Origin: Mesostigma viride
Taxonomy: Eukaryota > Streptophyta > Mesostigmatophyceae > Mesostigmatales > Mesostigmataceae
Assembly: GCA_009746045.1 (NCBI GenBank)
Contig: RPFO01000104.1
Coordinates: 5,586,395 to 5,650,394, forward strand
Direction of reading: 5' to 3'
DNA length: 64,000 nt
Shown here: positions 36,969-48,300 of the stretch, one piece after another
Layout of the letters: each line of letters opens with the position of its first letter
How positions within the stretch are numbered: position 1 is the stretch's first letter
Made by a program: the position numbers and the translations under genes
Notes under the pieces: model-generated
Database searches by the model: none
What the model was told of the DNA's origin: nothing
Seen by the model: the letters and a program-made list of their open reading frames with translations, nothing else

Positions 36969-38970
36969 TAATTAATTAATTAGGAACATAACTCCGTTGG
37001 GAGTATATGTAGCACATAGCCCTGAGAAGGGGCATATGGGCCTATAATACATTCTAAGCTACTTCCTGCAAGGGTGGGAATGTAAACAACACTTGCTCTA
37101 GGTGCACCAGGGCACCCGCACCCTCATGGTCTATCACGCTATGCCCGGGTAAGGGGGGAGCATGCCTGTGAGGGGGAAGATCATCATGGCTATACAAGAG
37201 CTATGGCATGGCTTCTCAGCAGAGAGTGACTCCCTGCATGGGCACAACATTACTAAATAAGGCTATGCATCGTCTGGAGTGTGGCACATCATAGGCACAC
37301 ATGTACATGATTAAATAAAGCGCGGGGCTTAGCTGGGATAGTGCCTCTAGGAGGCGTACATGTACATGGCCACGGTCTATCTATTCTGCACTACTACTGC
37401 TGTATTCCCCTAAGCTGGGGCGTCTGGAGTCGCTGGGGCCGCGGGGGGGGGGGGGTCGCCTGCCAGGGCTTGTGGCCGACGTAGATGGCCGCCCCCTTCC
37501 AGTACACCGGCTGCCCCGCCTTGGTCTGCCGGAGCTCGAGGTAGGTCGGCCATAGCTCCCGTCGCCGTTGTTGCTGCGCCAGGGTCAAGTCGTCATCAAG
37601 GGTGAAGAGAGTCTTCTCGAGCCGCTTGCGGCGTCTGAGAAAAGAAATCTTGTCCGCCGGGGTCTTAAAGGTGAGGAGGAGCGGGGGCGGCCCTGCCTTA
37701 CCCCGCGCGCGGGGAAGGCGGTGGGCAGCCAGCTCTATCTCACCGTTAAGGCCCATGCGACCAAGGATTTCTCTCTCAAACGCACGCAAAAGCTTCTCGG
37801 AATTCTCACCTTCCTCCATCTTGAAGTTCTTGACAATGACGTTGAGGCTGCGCTTGGCGAGCTCGGCCTCCTCGCGGAGGTCAAGCGTCTGCCGTTGAAG
37901 CTGGGCTGCGACGGCGGAGGTGGTGGAGGTGGTATGTTGCTTAAGCATGTCCGCCCAGGTGGTGATGGGAGGAGCATCGCCGGCCAGGCCAGCCGAGGCT
38001 GGCTTGGCGGCAATGTCCTTCACCGCCTGGGCGGTGAGGCCTGCGGTATTCTGCAGAACCTCGATAGCAATGGCGTTGTCCTTAAGACGCTGGTCGATGT
38101 CACGGAGCTGGGCGGTGATGGCGTCGGAGGTGGAGGTGGTGGCGGTGGAGGAGGCGAGGAGGGTGGAGGTGGCGGTGGAGATGGTGGAGGTGGCGGTGGA
38201 GAGGAGGGGGAGCTCGGCAGCCAACGTGCTGCCCATGACCGCCACATCTGCTGCGATGGGGGCCACGTGCTGCTCGAGGGCCTCCTTGAGGAGTGAGCGG
38301 ATGGAGGATTCGGTTAAGGTGGTGGTGAGGGGCTTTGGGGGCCAAAGCTCCTCGAGGGAGCGGCCGAGGAGGGAGAAAAGGACGCGAATCTGAAGGTGGG
38401 GGCGGCGGCATTTGAGGATTTGGTCGAAGTTGTGGGTGCGTCTCTGGAAAGCATCGGTGAGGCGGCCCTGATGGAAGAGTTGCTTGCACATCTCGAGAAG
38501 CGAGGCATACGATCCGAAAAACACGTAGCTCAGGATCTTGTCGGGGTTGAGCTTGTCAAAAAAGCCGGGCTGGCTGGCGTCAAAGTCGAACTCCTCCCAG
38601 GTCGGCTCGGCAGGGCGACTGCGCTTGGGTTCAGGCGACGCTGCTGGCGAGGCGGCCAGCGGGGGCTGGGCGACCACTAGAGCTTGGCTAGTGGCGCCGC
38701 TGCCTTCTGGACCGGTTGGCGAAGCTGCAGCCGGGGCTGCAGACGTATTTTCATTGCTAAGCGCAGCCGCCAGGCTGCGTTGCGTCGAGAGGCGTTTGCT
38801 CATCGTATATTGCGTAATAGCTTCGGAGAATTAGATCAGCATGTGCGTCATAAAAAGACGCGTCGATTGTGATATTCACGGCTAAATTCGGTGCTCAAAC
38901 GTGAAAGTTATGAGCTCCGCCGTCAGCCATGGCTACCTCGTGGCTCGTGGCTCGTGGCTCGTGGCTCGTG
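36969..38970 (-). mobile_element. Complete ORF1-only retroelement A1 (2002 bp)
   Basis: Minus strand. The 5' end (38970 side) is about five tandem GAGCCAC heptamers followed by GAGGTAGCCATGGCTGACGG. Then come a 5'UTR, one intact ORF (37394-38803), a 425-bp 3'UTR, the hairpin ACTCC-GTTG-GGAGT (36991-37004, plus-strand reading) and an (AATT)n tail. A perfect 12-bp target-site duplication (GCATGCGATAAT) flanks it. There is no reverse transcriptase or endonuclease. The structure shows insertion by target-primed reverse transcription, so it must use a partner LINE. It lies between the GCN5 5' end and the CHLM 3' end. Confidence 0.9.
37394..38803 (-). CDS. L1 ORF1p-like RNA-binding protein (subfamily A, intact)
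   Basis: 469 residues. Residues 1-80 are Ala/Pro/Ser-rich and disordered (from MSKRLSTQRSLAAALSNEN). A hydrophobic, helix-rich middle (about 80-330) includes LRDIDQRLKDNAIAIEVLQN, a likely coiled coil. The C-terminal RNA-binding part (about 370-460) has LPRARGKAGPPPLLLTFKT, DKISFLRRRKRLEKT, DDDLTLAQQQRRREL and YWKGAAIYVGHKPW. That order of strands and basic helices follows the RRM plus C-terminal domain of L1 ORF1p (Transposase_22-like). L1 ORF1p is a trimeric nucleic-acid chaperone that coats element RNA; the same role is inferred here. It is the only full-length uninterrupted copy of the four in the window. High-GC antisense frames over it are shadows. Confidence 0.8.
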   Translation of the reverse strand: MSKRLSTQRSLAAALSNENTSAAPAAASPTGPEGSGATSQALVVAQPPLAASPAASPEPKRSRPAEPTWEEFDFDASQPGFFDKLNPDKILSYVFFGSYASLLEMCKQLFHQGRLTDAFQRRTHNFDQILKCRRPHLQIRVLFSLLGRSLEELWPPKPLTTTLTESSIRSLLKEALEQHVAPIAADVAVMGSTLAAELPLLSTATSTISTATSTLLASSTATTSTSDAITAQLRDIDQRLKDNAIAIEVLQNTAGLTAQAVKDIAAKPASAGLAGDAPPITTWADMLKQHTTSTTSAVAAQLQRQTLDLREEAELAKRSLNVIVKNFKMEEGENSEKLLRAFEREILGRMGLNGEIELAAHRLPRARGKAGPPPLLLTFKTPADKISFLRRRKRLEKTLFTLDDDLTLAQQQRRRELWPTYLELRQTKAGQPVYWKGAAIYVGHKPWQATPPPPRPQRLQTPQLRGIQQ

Positions 38971-39356
38971 GCATGCGATAATGTTGCGTGCAAACGTGAT
39001 GTTTATTAGTAATAGATCTTCCCGTTAAAAGGTGATCCACCGACCACCATTCATTCGTCTATGATCAGTAGGATTGCGTGTACCCATCCATCCATCCATC
39101 CATCCATCGGGGTAATGCTCCGTGACTCCCCAACGGGAGCACGAGTCTAATTAATTAATTTGTCTACGCGCTAATGTGGTGGATGGCCACGTATACCAGC
39201 CATTATGAAATGTAGCATGGCTTAAACTAATTTCATTTTGAGTAGCATGTGCAATCTGAAGGCATTCCGACTCAATGACTTGCGCCTGGTTTCCTAACTA
39301 TTCTGCACACAAAAAAATGGCAGCCATGGCTAACACGGAAAATGACAAATAAGAGC
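38971..39356. other. Target duplication, spacer and a LINE 3' end downstream of CHLM
   Basis: 38971-38982 is the right copy of the A1 target duplication (GCATGCGATAAT). 39057-39165 is a plus-strand LINE 3' end: (CATC)n, GCTCCGTGACTCCCCAACGG, then a TAATTAATTAATT tail. It is the reverse complement of the ends at 53913-54000. The rest, to the CHLM stop at 39357, is spacer and CHLM 3'UTR. Confidence 0.6.
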
Positions 39357-42300
39357 TTAGGCAGGAATCGCTTCCAGGAGGCGCGAGAAGTAGAACTTGG
39401 TGGCTGTCATCTCGCGGCGCTTCACCTTCCACCCGGCCGCCTGCCATGTTGCGGCAGTTGCATGCATATCCATGAGACATTGCATATAAACATCCAGCGC
39501 AGAGTTACAGACCTGAAATCTGGAGAATCCATCGTCAACCCACAAAACTCCTTTACAACTAACACACCCCAAAATGCACAGACAGAAATCCCACCCCTCC
39601 ACGCCCCCAGCCAACTCCATAGAAACCACACATCTGGACAAAGCAAGGAAAATTCGCAGCATGGTAAAGCCAGGTGGGCAGAGCCCAAAGTGGCCATCGC
39701 CACAATGCAGGTAGTTCCCACCCAGGCGTCCTCAACCTAGGCGGCTCGATTATGATGGAAAGAAGTATACCCCGCATGAAACTGACATGCTCCCGCTTGC
39801 CATCCTCAACCTATGGGCATCATCCCATGAGACATGGAAAAATGCGCATCTTATAATGGACCGTACAGGCAGCGCATAAGCATGACATACAACCTACCCA
39901 TTCTCAAGGAATAGTAGTATGCAAAAACCAGCTGCCAGCATGCATCCCTCGTGCCTCAACGTCTGCATGCAGCCCCATCTGCCCAAGTTCCAGAACCAAT
40001 CCTACCCAGGAAGAATAGCACATGCAGCCTGCACCCCCCTCGCTCCACCCCAGCCCCCTCATGTTTCTCCTGTAACCAAGCAAGCAAGAAAACCTTCTCT
40101 ATATCCTTGCCAGTTGCAAAAGGGGTGACGCACCTGCAGGGCCGCCTCAATATCGGCCTCGGCATGCAGGTACGCGCGGGTGGCCTTGGATGGGCCCGGG
40201 AACAGCTCACCGATGCGCTGCACACGCAGAGGACAGAACGCACGGACAAGACCACACACAACGTGCCGGTTTTGAAGTGCGAATGTCTTTTTAGGGCGAG
40301 GGTTCAGATCACGCACGCGCCAACGCACGCCTCTTCCCATCTCTCTGATGCGCTGCACATGCACATAGACAGGGACGGAAAGATAAGACAGCACGCAATG
40401 TGTACATGCGGGCGCGTTGGGCGAGGGTCCATATCGTACCAGATGATATACCCCTCCATTCTCGCCTCCCAATACGCACCCCCCCCCTCCCCCAGCCCTC
40501 GGGTTTGCACCTTCCTAAGCGCAGAGCAGTGGTCGCCCTTCTCACGTACTCCCCAATCTATCTTGCTCTCTACAGGGAGCTGGCTACAATATAGTCAGTG
40601 CTTGATGCGTGCTGCGCCTAAAGGCTACCAAAGCGAAGGCTACTCCGGCAGCCACACACACGACCATTCATTGCAGTCAGTTCAGTGAGCATGTCACGGC
40701 TCATGCCTGTCTGCATGCACCCATGGTGCACGTGGCTGCGTTGGTGACACGTCCTCAGGCATGCTGGGTATTTCTTGCAACTGGATACACTCCTGCGGCC
40801 TTTGCAAGGCAACCCCTCCCTAATCAGGGGCGGGGTTCCGATCCATTTGTCAGGTAATTACGAGAGCAAGATGCCTATAACTTATGATGACAAGGCCGGG
40901 CGCTATGCACAGGGAGGCAAGTGTGTGCTAACTTGGACACAAACGGCAGCAACATAAGGTAGGCAAAGTTGGCTGCTTGCAACCGCGGCCGCTGAAGGTG
41001 GCCCAGTTTCCATTTCATAGGTGTGCTGGTGCCTTTTGCCTTGAGCGCGTGGGTTGCATCGTCGGAACCTCATGATGGTGGGGCGTGTGTGCAGGTTGCA
41101 TATGGTTCAGACCCTGCGGGGGCGCAGCGGGCACCATGGGCACACCGAGGTTGCACGCAAAGGCGGGGCAGCCGGCAGCTCACCTTGAGGATGCTGTAGT
41201 AGGTTGTCTTGGGCGCAAAGCTGATGATGAGCTGGCCCTTGGCGAGCGATGCCAGGTGCTTCACCATCTGGTTGGCCTTCTCCTGGCGATGCCACGGTGA
41301 GGCAGGGCGGGCACGATGGGGCGAGAATGGCCAGCGGGGGACGAGGAACGCATCGTGACGGCTGTCAGCAGGGATGCCCCAAGGAGCAAACTTGGTGGTA
41401 CTGCGGACAGATGGGTTACAGTTTGCTCTGGATGGGTTTTATCCACGTGTTTGCAGGGCTTGTGTCAAAGATGGAACCGGTCGGCCCTCAGCATCTGCCC
41501 CCAAAGAACTTTTGCGTGCCGTGCGCAGGCATTTCCTGTATCGCCGATACTCGGAACACAGTTCTGTTACAACGGGATGGGTGCCGGCCGCCCAGTAAGA
41601 CGCGCCAACATGCTTTCTACTGAAACACACATAAACTGATACTAGAGCTACTCCAGTATCAGATTCGCGACGCAATCACTGCTAACAGCCACCACCACCC
41701 AGCTATATACACTTGACCTTTACAGCTTGTCACTACTGTTTCAAGGGCCAAGCATCGCAGACCTGGTGCTTAGATACTAAAAAAATGCGCTCAGATAACG
41801 AGTCTGCCCTCATAAAGAAAGGCTGACAGCTGATGAAAGACGGGCGTTTCCAGGCTGTTGCAGCATGGGGGCTGCGAGACACTAACAGGTGTGCACCAGG
41901 AAATGGACTGGTACAGAAACACGATGTTGCGAAACGCTTGACTGTAAGAGACGCCCTGTGAGGACCCGACCCATGCAACATTCGTTCTAAGAACCCTACT
42001 GACCTGGTCATAGTGGATGAACACGTCCAAGCAGACGACTGCAGGGCACAACACACAAATACAGCAACAAGGTATGAAGCAGTCAGGGTTTAGGGTTTCT
42101 TGGGGTCAACTTCCCTGATGTGGGTAGGAGAGAGGGGAAGCTTTCAGCCCCCTTGTGGCCATATAGCGCCATCAAGGCAGGTGACAGTTACGCTTCATGG
42201 AGAGCACCCCTCAAGGGGGTTCCAATTCCACAGTTCCAGGAAGCCGCAAGATACGCGACCACGAGGTATCAATGAGACAACCAACGTGGTATGGTTCCTG

Positions 42301-45300
42301 CAGAGAAGATACGCGACCACGTGGTATCAATGAGACAACCAACGTGGTATGGTTCCTGCAGAGGCTGGCGCTAGCATCAACCTGGCAGGGAGGCAGGGGG
42401 GGGCAGGCAGGGACTTGTGGCGCAGTTCCTGGCAGCACCAGCGTCTGTCACCCCCCAGGTCACTAGCAATTGCTATCAAGTCCACACACACGTCACCATG
42501 GACATACCATAGCGATGTGTGGTGTAGCATATACGATCAGGGCATGTCAGAACGATGGTGGTCAGCGGGATGGCGTCCCATGCGCTACAGTACTTAGAAA
42601 ACGCAGGTGCCAATGACCACGCATGCATGCGTCAACCAGCATTGTGCCCACCGAGCATGGACAACCCCAAACGGTGGGGCAACTAAGATTGCTGCCAGCT
42701 CGTCATGGCAACGCACCTACACCAAAGCCCCCAGTCCCACCACGTACGGATGTGGAACAGCACCCCTCTTCTGGCCCAGGTATCTGCTCTACCCTTCCAA
42801 CGTTGGTCCATCACGCACTTCAGCCCCTGCCACTCGCTCCCCGCTGGAATGCGAGTACCACTCCATTCTTCCTCTCCCCCCCCCCAGCAAACAGAAAGAG
42901 GCGGACCATGTAGTTAGTCATAAATAGTGGCCGGAACCCTTGTGCCACTCGGCTCCAAGGTTCCGGACCAATATCTACCCAGCGAGTGGTTATCAGTGGG
43001 TAAATATTGGTCTGGAACCTTAGAGCCGAGCGGCAAAATGATTCCGGCCAATATTCACGACTAACTGATGTACATTCCACGGCTCACTAGGCGACTGTGG
43101 GCCGTTGATAGCCTCATCCATGATCCTGTCAATAACCGAATGGACAGCCTACCTGATTGATAAATAGTCCGTCACTAACCTAATGGACAGCCTACCTGAT
43201 TGAGAAAAAGTCCGTCACTAACCTAATGGACAGCCTACCTGATTGATAAATAGTCTCGTCAAGTCAATACTAATCTAGTCTACTGACATTCGTATTCAAA
43301 TCCATTTGTAGCAGACAAACTCAGCAAGGAACTCGCCCATGCCCACATGTCAGGTTCCATGGATCGTGGCAGCCGGGGGTCGGCAGCCTACTCACCGGTG
43401 TCAAACTTGCCGGTGGCGTCCTCCAGGTTCTTTGCACTGAACATGGGCAGTGTCACGCCCGCCTTGCCCGCCAGTGCCGCCTTGGCACGCGCCTCCGCCT
43501 CCGTCACCTGGTGGGAATGCGACCACAGGTGGACAGCACACACATGCCCACACACGCACGCACACACGCACGCACACGGACACACACGCACACACATAGA
43601 CACACTCGCAGTGTGAGAGAACATTTAGCAGGCATGCTGGTGTTGTGACGGCATCTACAATCATTCACGCATAAAGTTCACATTGGCGCCGGATCTGGGC
43701 CAACCAATACTTAAGACTTGAATCAAACTTAGGTAGACTTGAATAGTTCGAAGACTTGAGATAGCCGTCCAGCCCCTGGGCCGTTTGCAGACTTGTATAC
43801 GCCAAACGACAGCTATTGTCAAGGGCTATCCCGCGACATCATCTTCCCCGGCTAAAGTCGTGTTATCCGGCGCTGTTCACATGTGAATGACCTATCATGC
43901 GCAGTTGGTCGCTATACAATGCTTCAGTTGGGAGCGGCCTTTTGTTGGCCCTGGTTGCACAGCAATCTGGTGCGTTCTGTGGCATTTGGGTGCGGAATAC
44001 ACTCACACTTCACCAATCGCGCGCGCACACTAACAGCCATTTGGCACTGACTGCAGCCAAAAATGCTCATTCACATCTCACATTCGTTTTTTGCTACTAC
44101 GGCCAAGAACTGCAGGTTCGGTTTGCCGCCCAGACGCCAGCAGCGAAACAGAAGGCATGAATGACGGTACCTACACAAGAAGCGACACGAGTTTGGCTGC
44201 CATGCACACAAATCGACGCACACAAGACCATGGTCACCGGGGAAGTTACGCACTGAGGAACTAGCACGTCCCACACATCCTACCGTGAGCTATATACGCT
44301 GCCACCCCCAGCATGGCCACCGGGGGACCACCAGGATCCCATACCGGTATAATTATCCTGCCGCACGCACCATGTGGGTGCCCATCGTGCTCTTTACTAG
44401 CACACCACACCATCATGATGCATGACACCATGTGGGTGCCCATCGTGCTCTTTACTAGCACACCACACCATGATGATGATTAAATGTCTCCTGGCACACC
44501 CACCATGGCCACGGAGATGTCGCTGGCGTCGACGAGGCCCCCGCGCTCGGCCAGTGGGATGGACAGGCTGTGGGGTGGGGCAAGAGGAGGCGTCAGGGGT
44601 GGGGAAAGTGGACATGGGTTACTAGATGGACAGGCTGTGGGGTGGGGTAAGGGGCAAGTGGGGTGAGGCGGGGCGAGGCATGTGTCGTGAGGGAGAGAGA
44701 TGTTAATGGAGGGACAGGCTGCGAAAACCGTGTTGAAAGAATGGCAGGCAGCAGGTAAAAGCGTGCCTGGTGACGGTCAGCAGCAGGTACAGGTGAATCG
44801 GGTGGGGTCGCGGGCATGCGGGGCGTGCACGGAACAACTGGATACAAGACGTGTAAAATGGTGAGGAACAGCCTAGAGGTGATGAGGTATATCCTAGAGG
44901 GGAGGTATATCATAGAGGTGAGGTATAGCCTTGAGTATACCCTAGTAGTAGAATATCCTAGACGTTAGGTATATATATTAAAAATATAATTACTTACAGC
45001 AGAGTGAAATCACTCAAACCAAAGCAAACGCCCAGCTATAAACCTATATACAGAGCCTTGTCAAAGCTCTATACTACGATAAGACCAATGGAAACTCCTA
45101 ACGGGAGGAACCTAATAGCCCTGCTGCACCGCAAAATCAGCCCGCGTACGGCGGAGCATGATGTCAGCCATGGCCCGAGTCAGCGCCACCGAGGTATATA
45201 TATCCTTTGTCAGCTGTGGACCACGAATCACACCCATGCAGAGGCGGGCATGAAGAATATGCCCATGGGAAAGCCTCCCTGGTCCCAAACCATGTATCCT

Positions 45301-48300
45301 GTGACATCCTTGCCAGCTGTCCCACCGGAGGAGCAACCTGCACTTGCGGCACGGTGGCTCGGTTTGGCCCCTGGTCATAATCAAGCAAGCAATACTATCA
45401 AAGAAAACACACGTGGTGCTAGCACTGTAAGAAAAAACAAAGTAGGTGGCGATCCACAAGTTAATTTTTTTTTCACAATTAAACACGCCTTACAAGGCGA
45501 GGCGTCAACCAGAATGCATGCCAAATACGGCACACACCAGTTCTCCCTCTCGCAAGCAGGTCGTTAGGAGTGTGCCGCTTACCTGCCCGTGCCGCATCCC
45601 GCGTCGCAGAAGGTGCGCCCCTTGATCTGGTTCTCCGACGACAGCCAGGCCAGGACCTGCGGTTGAGGGAGAGGATGTATACAGAGATTATGAGTTTACA
45701 AGGAATGAGTAAGCATAGTGGTATGCGAGAAAAGAGGGAGAAAGTAAACGAGGGCTAAGGGACGCAACGCATGGAGCGCGAGAGCCAGGCCAGCGTCGGT
45801 GGGAGCGAGAGGAACCAGGGTGGGGGCAAGGCGTGAGAGGGTGCTGGTGCGAGCAAAGGTGAGACAAGGGAGACAGAAGGCATGATGAGCGCAGCGGGAT
45901 GCAGCGCATGGATTGAGCCGAGCCAGAACCTGTGAGCCCGAGGAGAACCTGGTGGGAGAAGAGGAGCGGCAGTGGAGGGAGAGACGGAGGGTGGATGGAG
46001 CGAGGGGCGCGCCTGTGCTTTTGACGAGGGGCGCGCATGGGTTGCGGGCGAGGGCAACCACATGGTTGCAAATCCCACAGTCTGAATGGGTATGGAACGA
46101 GCGGACTGAAAGAGAAACAAGAACCGACAGGTAACTGGAGAATAGGCCATGATGCCATCGTGGAGAGAATACGTATCGACCAGCAGTGTGGCTTGGGCGC
46201 AGACTCAAACAGCATATGCGGGCACTGGCAGTTTCATGGAGATAAAATGAGAATGACCGCCGCTGTGCGGCATGCACCCAGCAGCAGCGGCGGCAATCAC
46301 GGTCAGGAATGCTGGTTATGGAATCACAGGTGTGCCGGTGTGGCCAGCTCAGGCGACCACAAGCCGACGCACCCACACCCATACACCCAAACCCATACAC
46401 CCACACTCATGCACACACAGTCCAATTGTTCGCTCCTCGGGTTGTGGCGAAACCTGGGGGAGCGGACGAGGCACTACACGCTGCCCAACGCCATGGAGTA
46501 CTCAAAAGCTGCACAGCCAGCCGCGTGGGCGCGAGTCGTGGCCCACCTTATCCACGGTTTGCGCGTGGCCAATCCGGATGTCCAGCTGCGCGGCAAGGCA
46601 CGTCACACGCGATCGACAAGGGGGCACACACTCACGCAGGCACGCTCCGTTATCATGCCCCTGGTGCCAGACCACGTGTCGACATAGCCTGCGGATGCAA
46701 CGATCCGTGGGTATATCGGCACCCGGGTACAGAACAAGGGCACGTCGTGGGACATGCCTCCGTAGTCCGTGCCTCTGTCTAGCCTCTGGCCTAGTCTCTG
46801 GTCCCATTCCACTGCACACTGAGCACCGTGGGAATTCAGTCCACATCACAAACAGGCTGCCCAGAGAAAAAAGCATGCACATAAAGACTGATGCATATAA
46901 GCATGAATGACGCTGATTACGGCAAACGTTGTTCCCCTCACCCCCCCCCCCCCCCCCAGAGGCTAGCCTCCCTGTTTCCTGTATCCATTCTGTAGGAGTC
47001 CTTCCTTTACAGCCTGACGTGGAAACAGCCAAAGAAACTGGCATGGTGGCCATCACAGAAATGCCCTACTGCCCGTCCCGTGGCTTCATCTCGTAAATGT
47101 GCCTGCGCCTATCTCGCAAACCAGCACACCAAGGTGCTACCATGGCCTGCCTGGACATCCTGCCTAGTGCTATCGCATGCCAAAGTCTGTCCGGCAAGCC
47201 AGCACACGAATGAGCTCTACCTAGCCTACCTGGACCTTGTTGACGTCATCAGTGTCGCCGTAGATTTTCTTCCAGCGCTGGAAGCCGTCACCATTGAAGT
47301 AGGACTCCACCTGTGACCAGCGCCAGGTGAGCCATCCGACATAACATGGGGGCAAAACCAGGGGAGCCATGGATGAACCGCGCGATCTGTTTAACAATAG
47401 AGGATTAGGGGGAGCCATGGGCAGCATCGGCCCGAAGGAGCACGGGGCTTGTGAATCCCATAGTGTTATTATGAACACTGTCGGGAAAAGAAGAGCATCC
47501 AAGGTAAAAAAAACAACTCTAGAGATGAGCAAGGAGTGGGACAGGGGTAGGGAGATGGCGAACGAGCCTGCCTGACCACCGCCTGGCTATCCTTACCAGC
47601 CAGGCACTCCAGAGTACGGTGTGTGTGTGGCCAGGCAGGAAGCATAATGCTCTCTTCATCAATAAAGATAGATGTTGTGCAGGGACGTCCAAATCTTGAC
47701 CCCAGCTGCCTCTGAGTACGGCTCTGTTTGTCACTCGGTCCAACATTGCTGCACAGACAGTCTCCGGTTGAATGATTACACCTGACCCTCTCACAGCTGC
47801 CTAATGTCACACCGCTAGGCCCGCAACCATGGCCCCCCAAGTCCGCTTCCCTTCCATGTTCCTCTCAAGCCTCTACCTCGCCCATCACAAATGCAAGGAA
47901 GTGACGCAGCAGCCACAAACTGGGGTTGTGGCACTGACTCGTTCGTAGCTTGACAGAGCATTTCGAAAGTGGGTGCTGCCGGATGCCAGGCTGCATGGGA
48001 AAAGCAGGGTTGAACCATACTTGGCACTCTGAGGGCCACAACCCAGAAGGGGGCCCGCAAGGAGGCTTTAATAAGGGGCCCCGAAGAATGATATGGGCCC
48101 CAAAGAACGATATGGCGAGGAGGAGAGGCTGCCCTTTCCCATCAGGCTGTGCATGTGAGAAAACCAGCGCATGCGTACGCACCACAGGACAAAAGCCAAA
48201 AAAAGAAAAGAAAAGGGAGAAGCATGATGCCAACCGCTGCCACACTAGCACACGCAACTGTTACACGCTCCACAGGCTCTCTCATTTGCAAACCGCAGCG

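Noticed and set aside
37568-38296. Antisense ORF of 242 codons over ORF1, and its counterpart at 55654-56499
   Set aside because: A shadow of the GC-rich ORF1 strand; its Gly tract mirrors Ser/Thr codons of ORF1.
41439-41675. ORFs in CHLM introns 8 and 9
   Set aside because: Short, no homology, flanked by phase-consistent CHLM exons; taken as intron sequence.
46037-46687. 216-codon plus-strand ORF
   Set aside because: Overlaps CHLM exon 4 on the opposite strand and has no recognisable domain.
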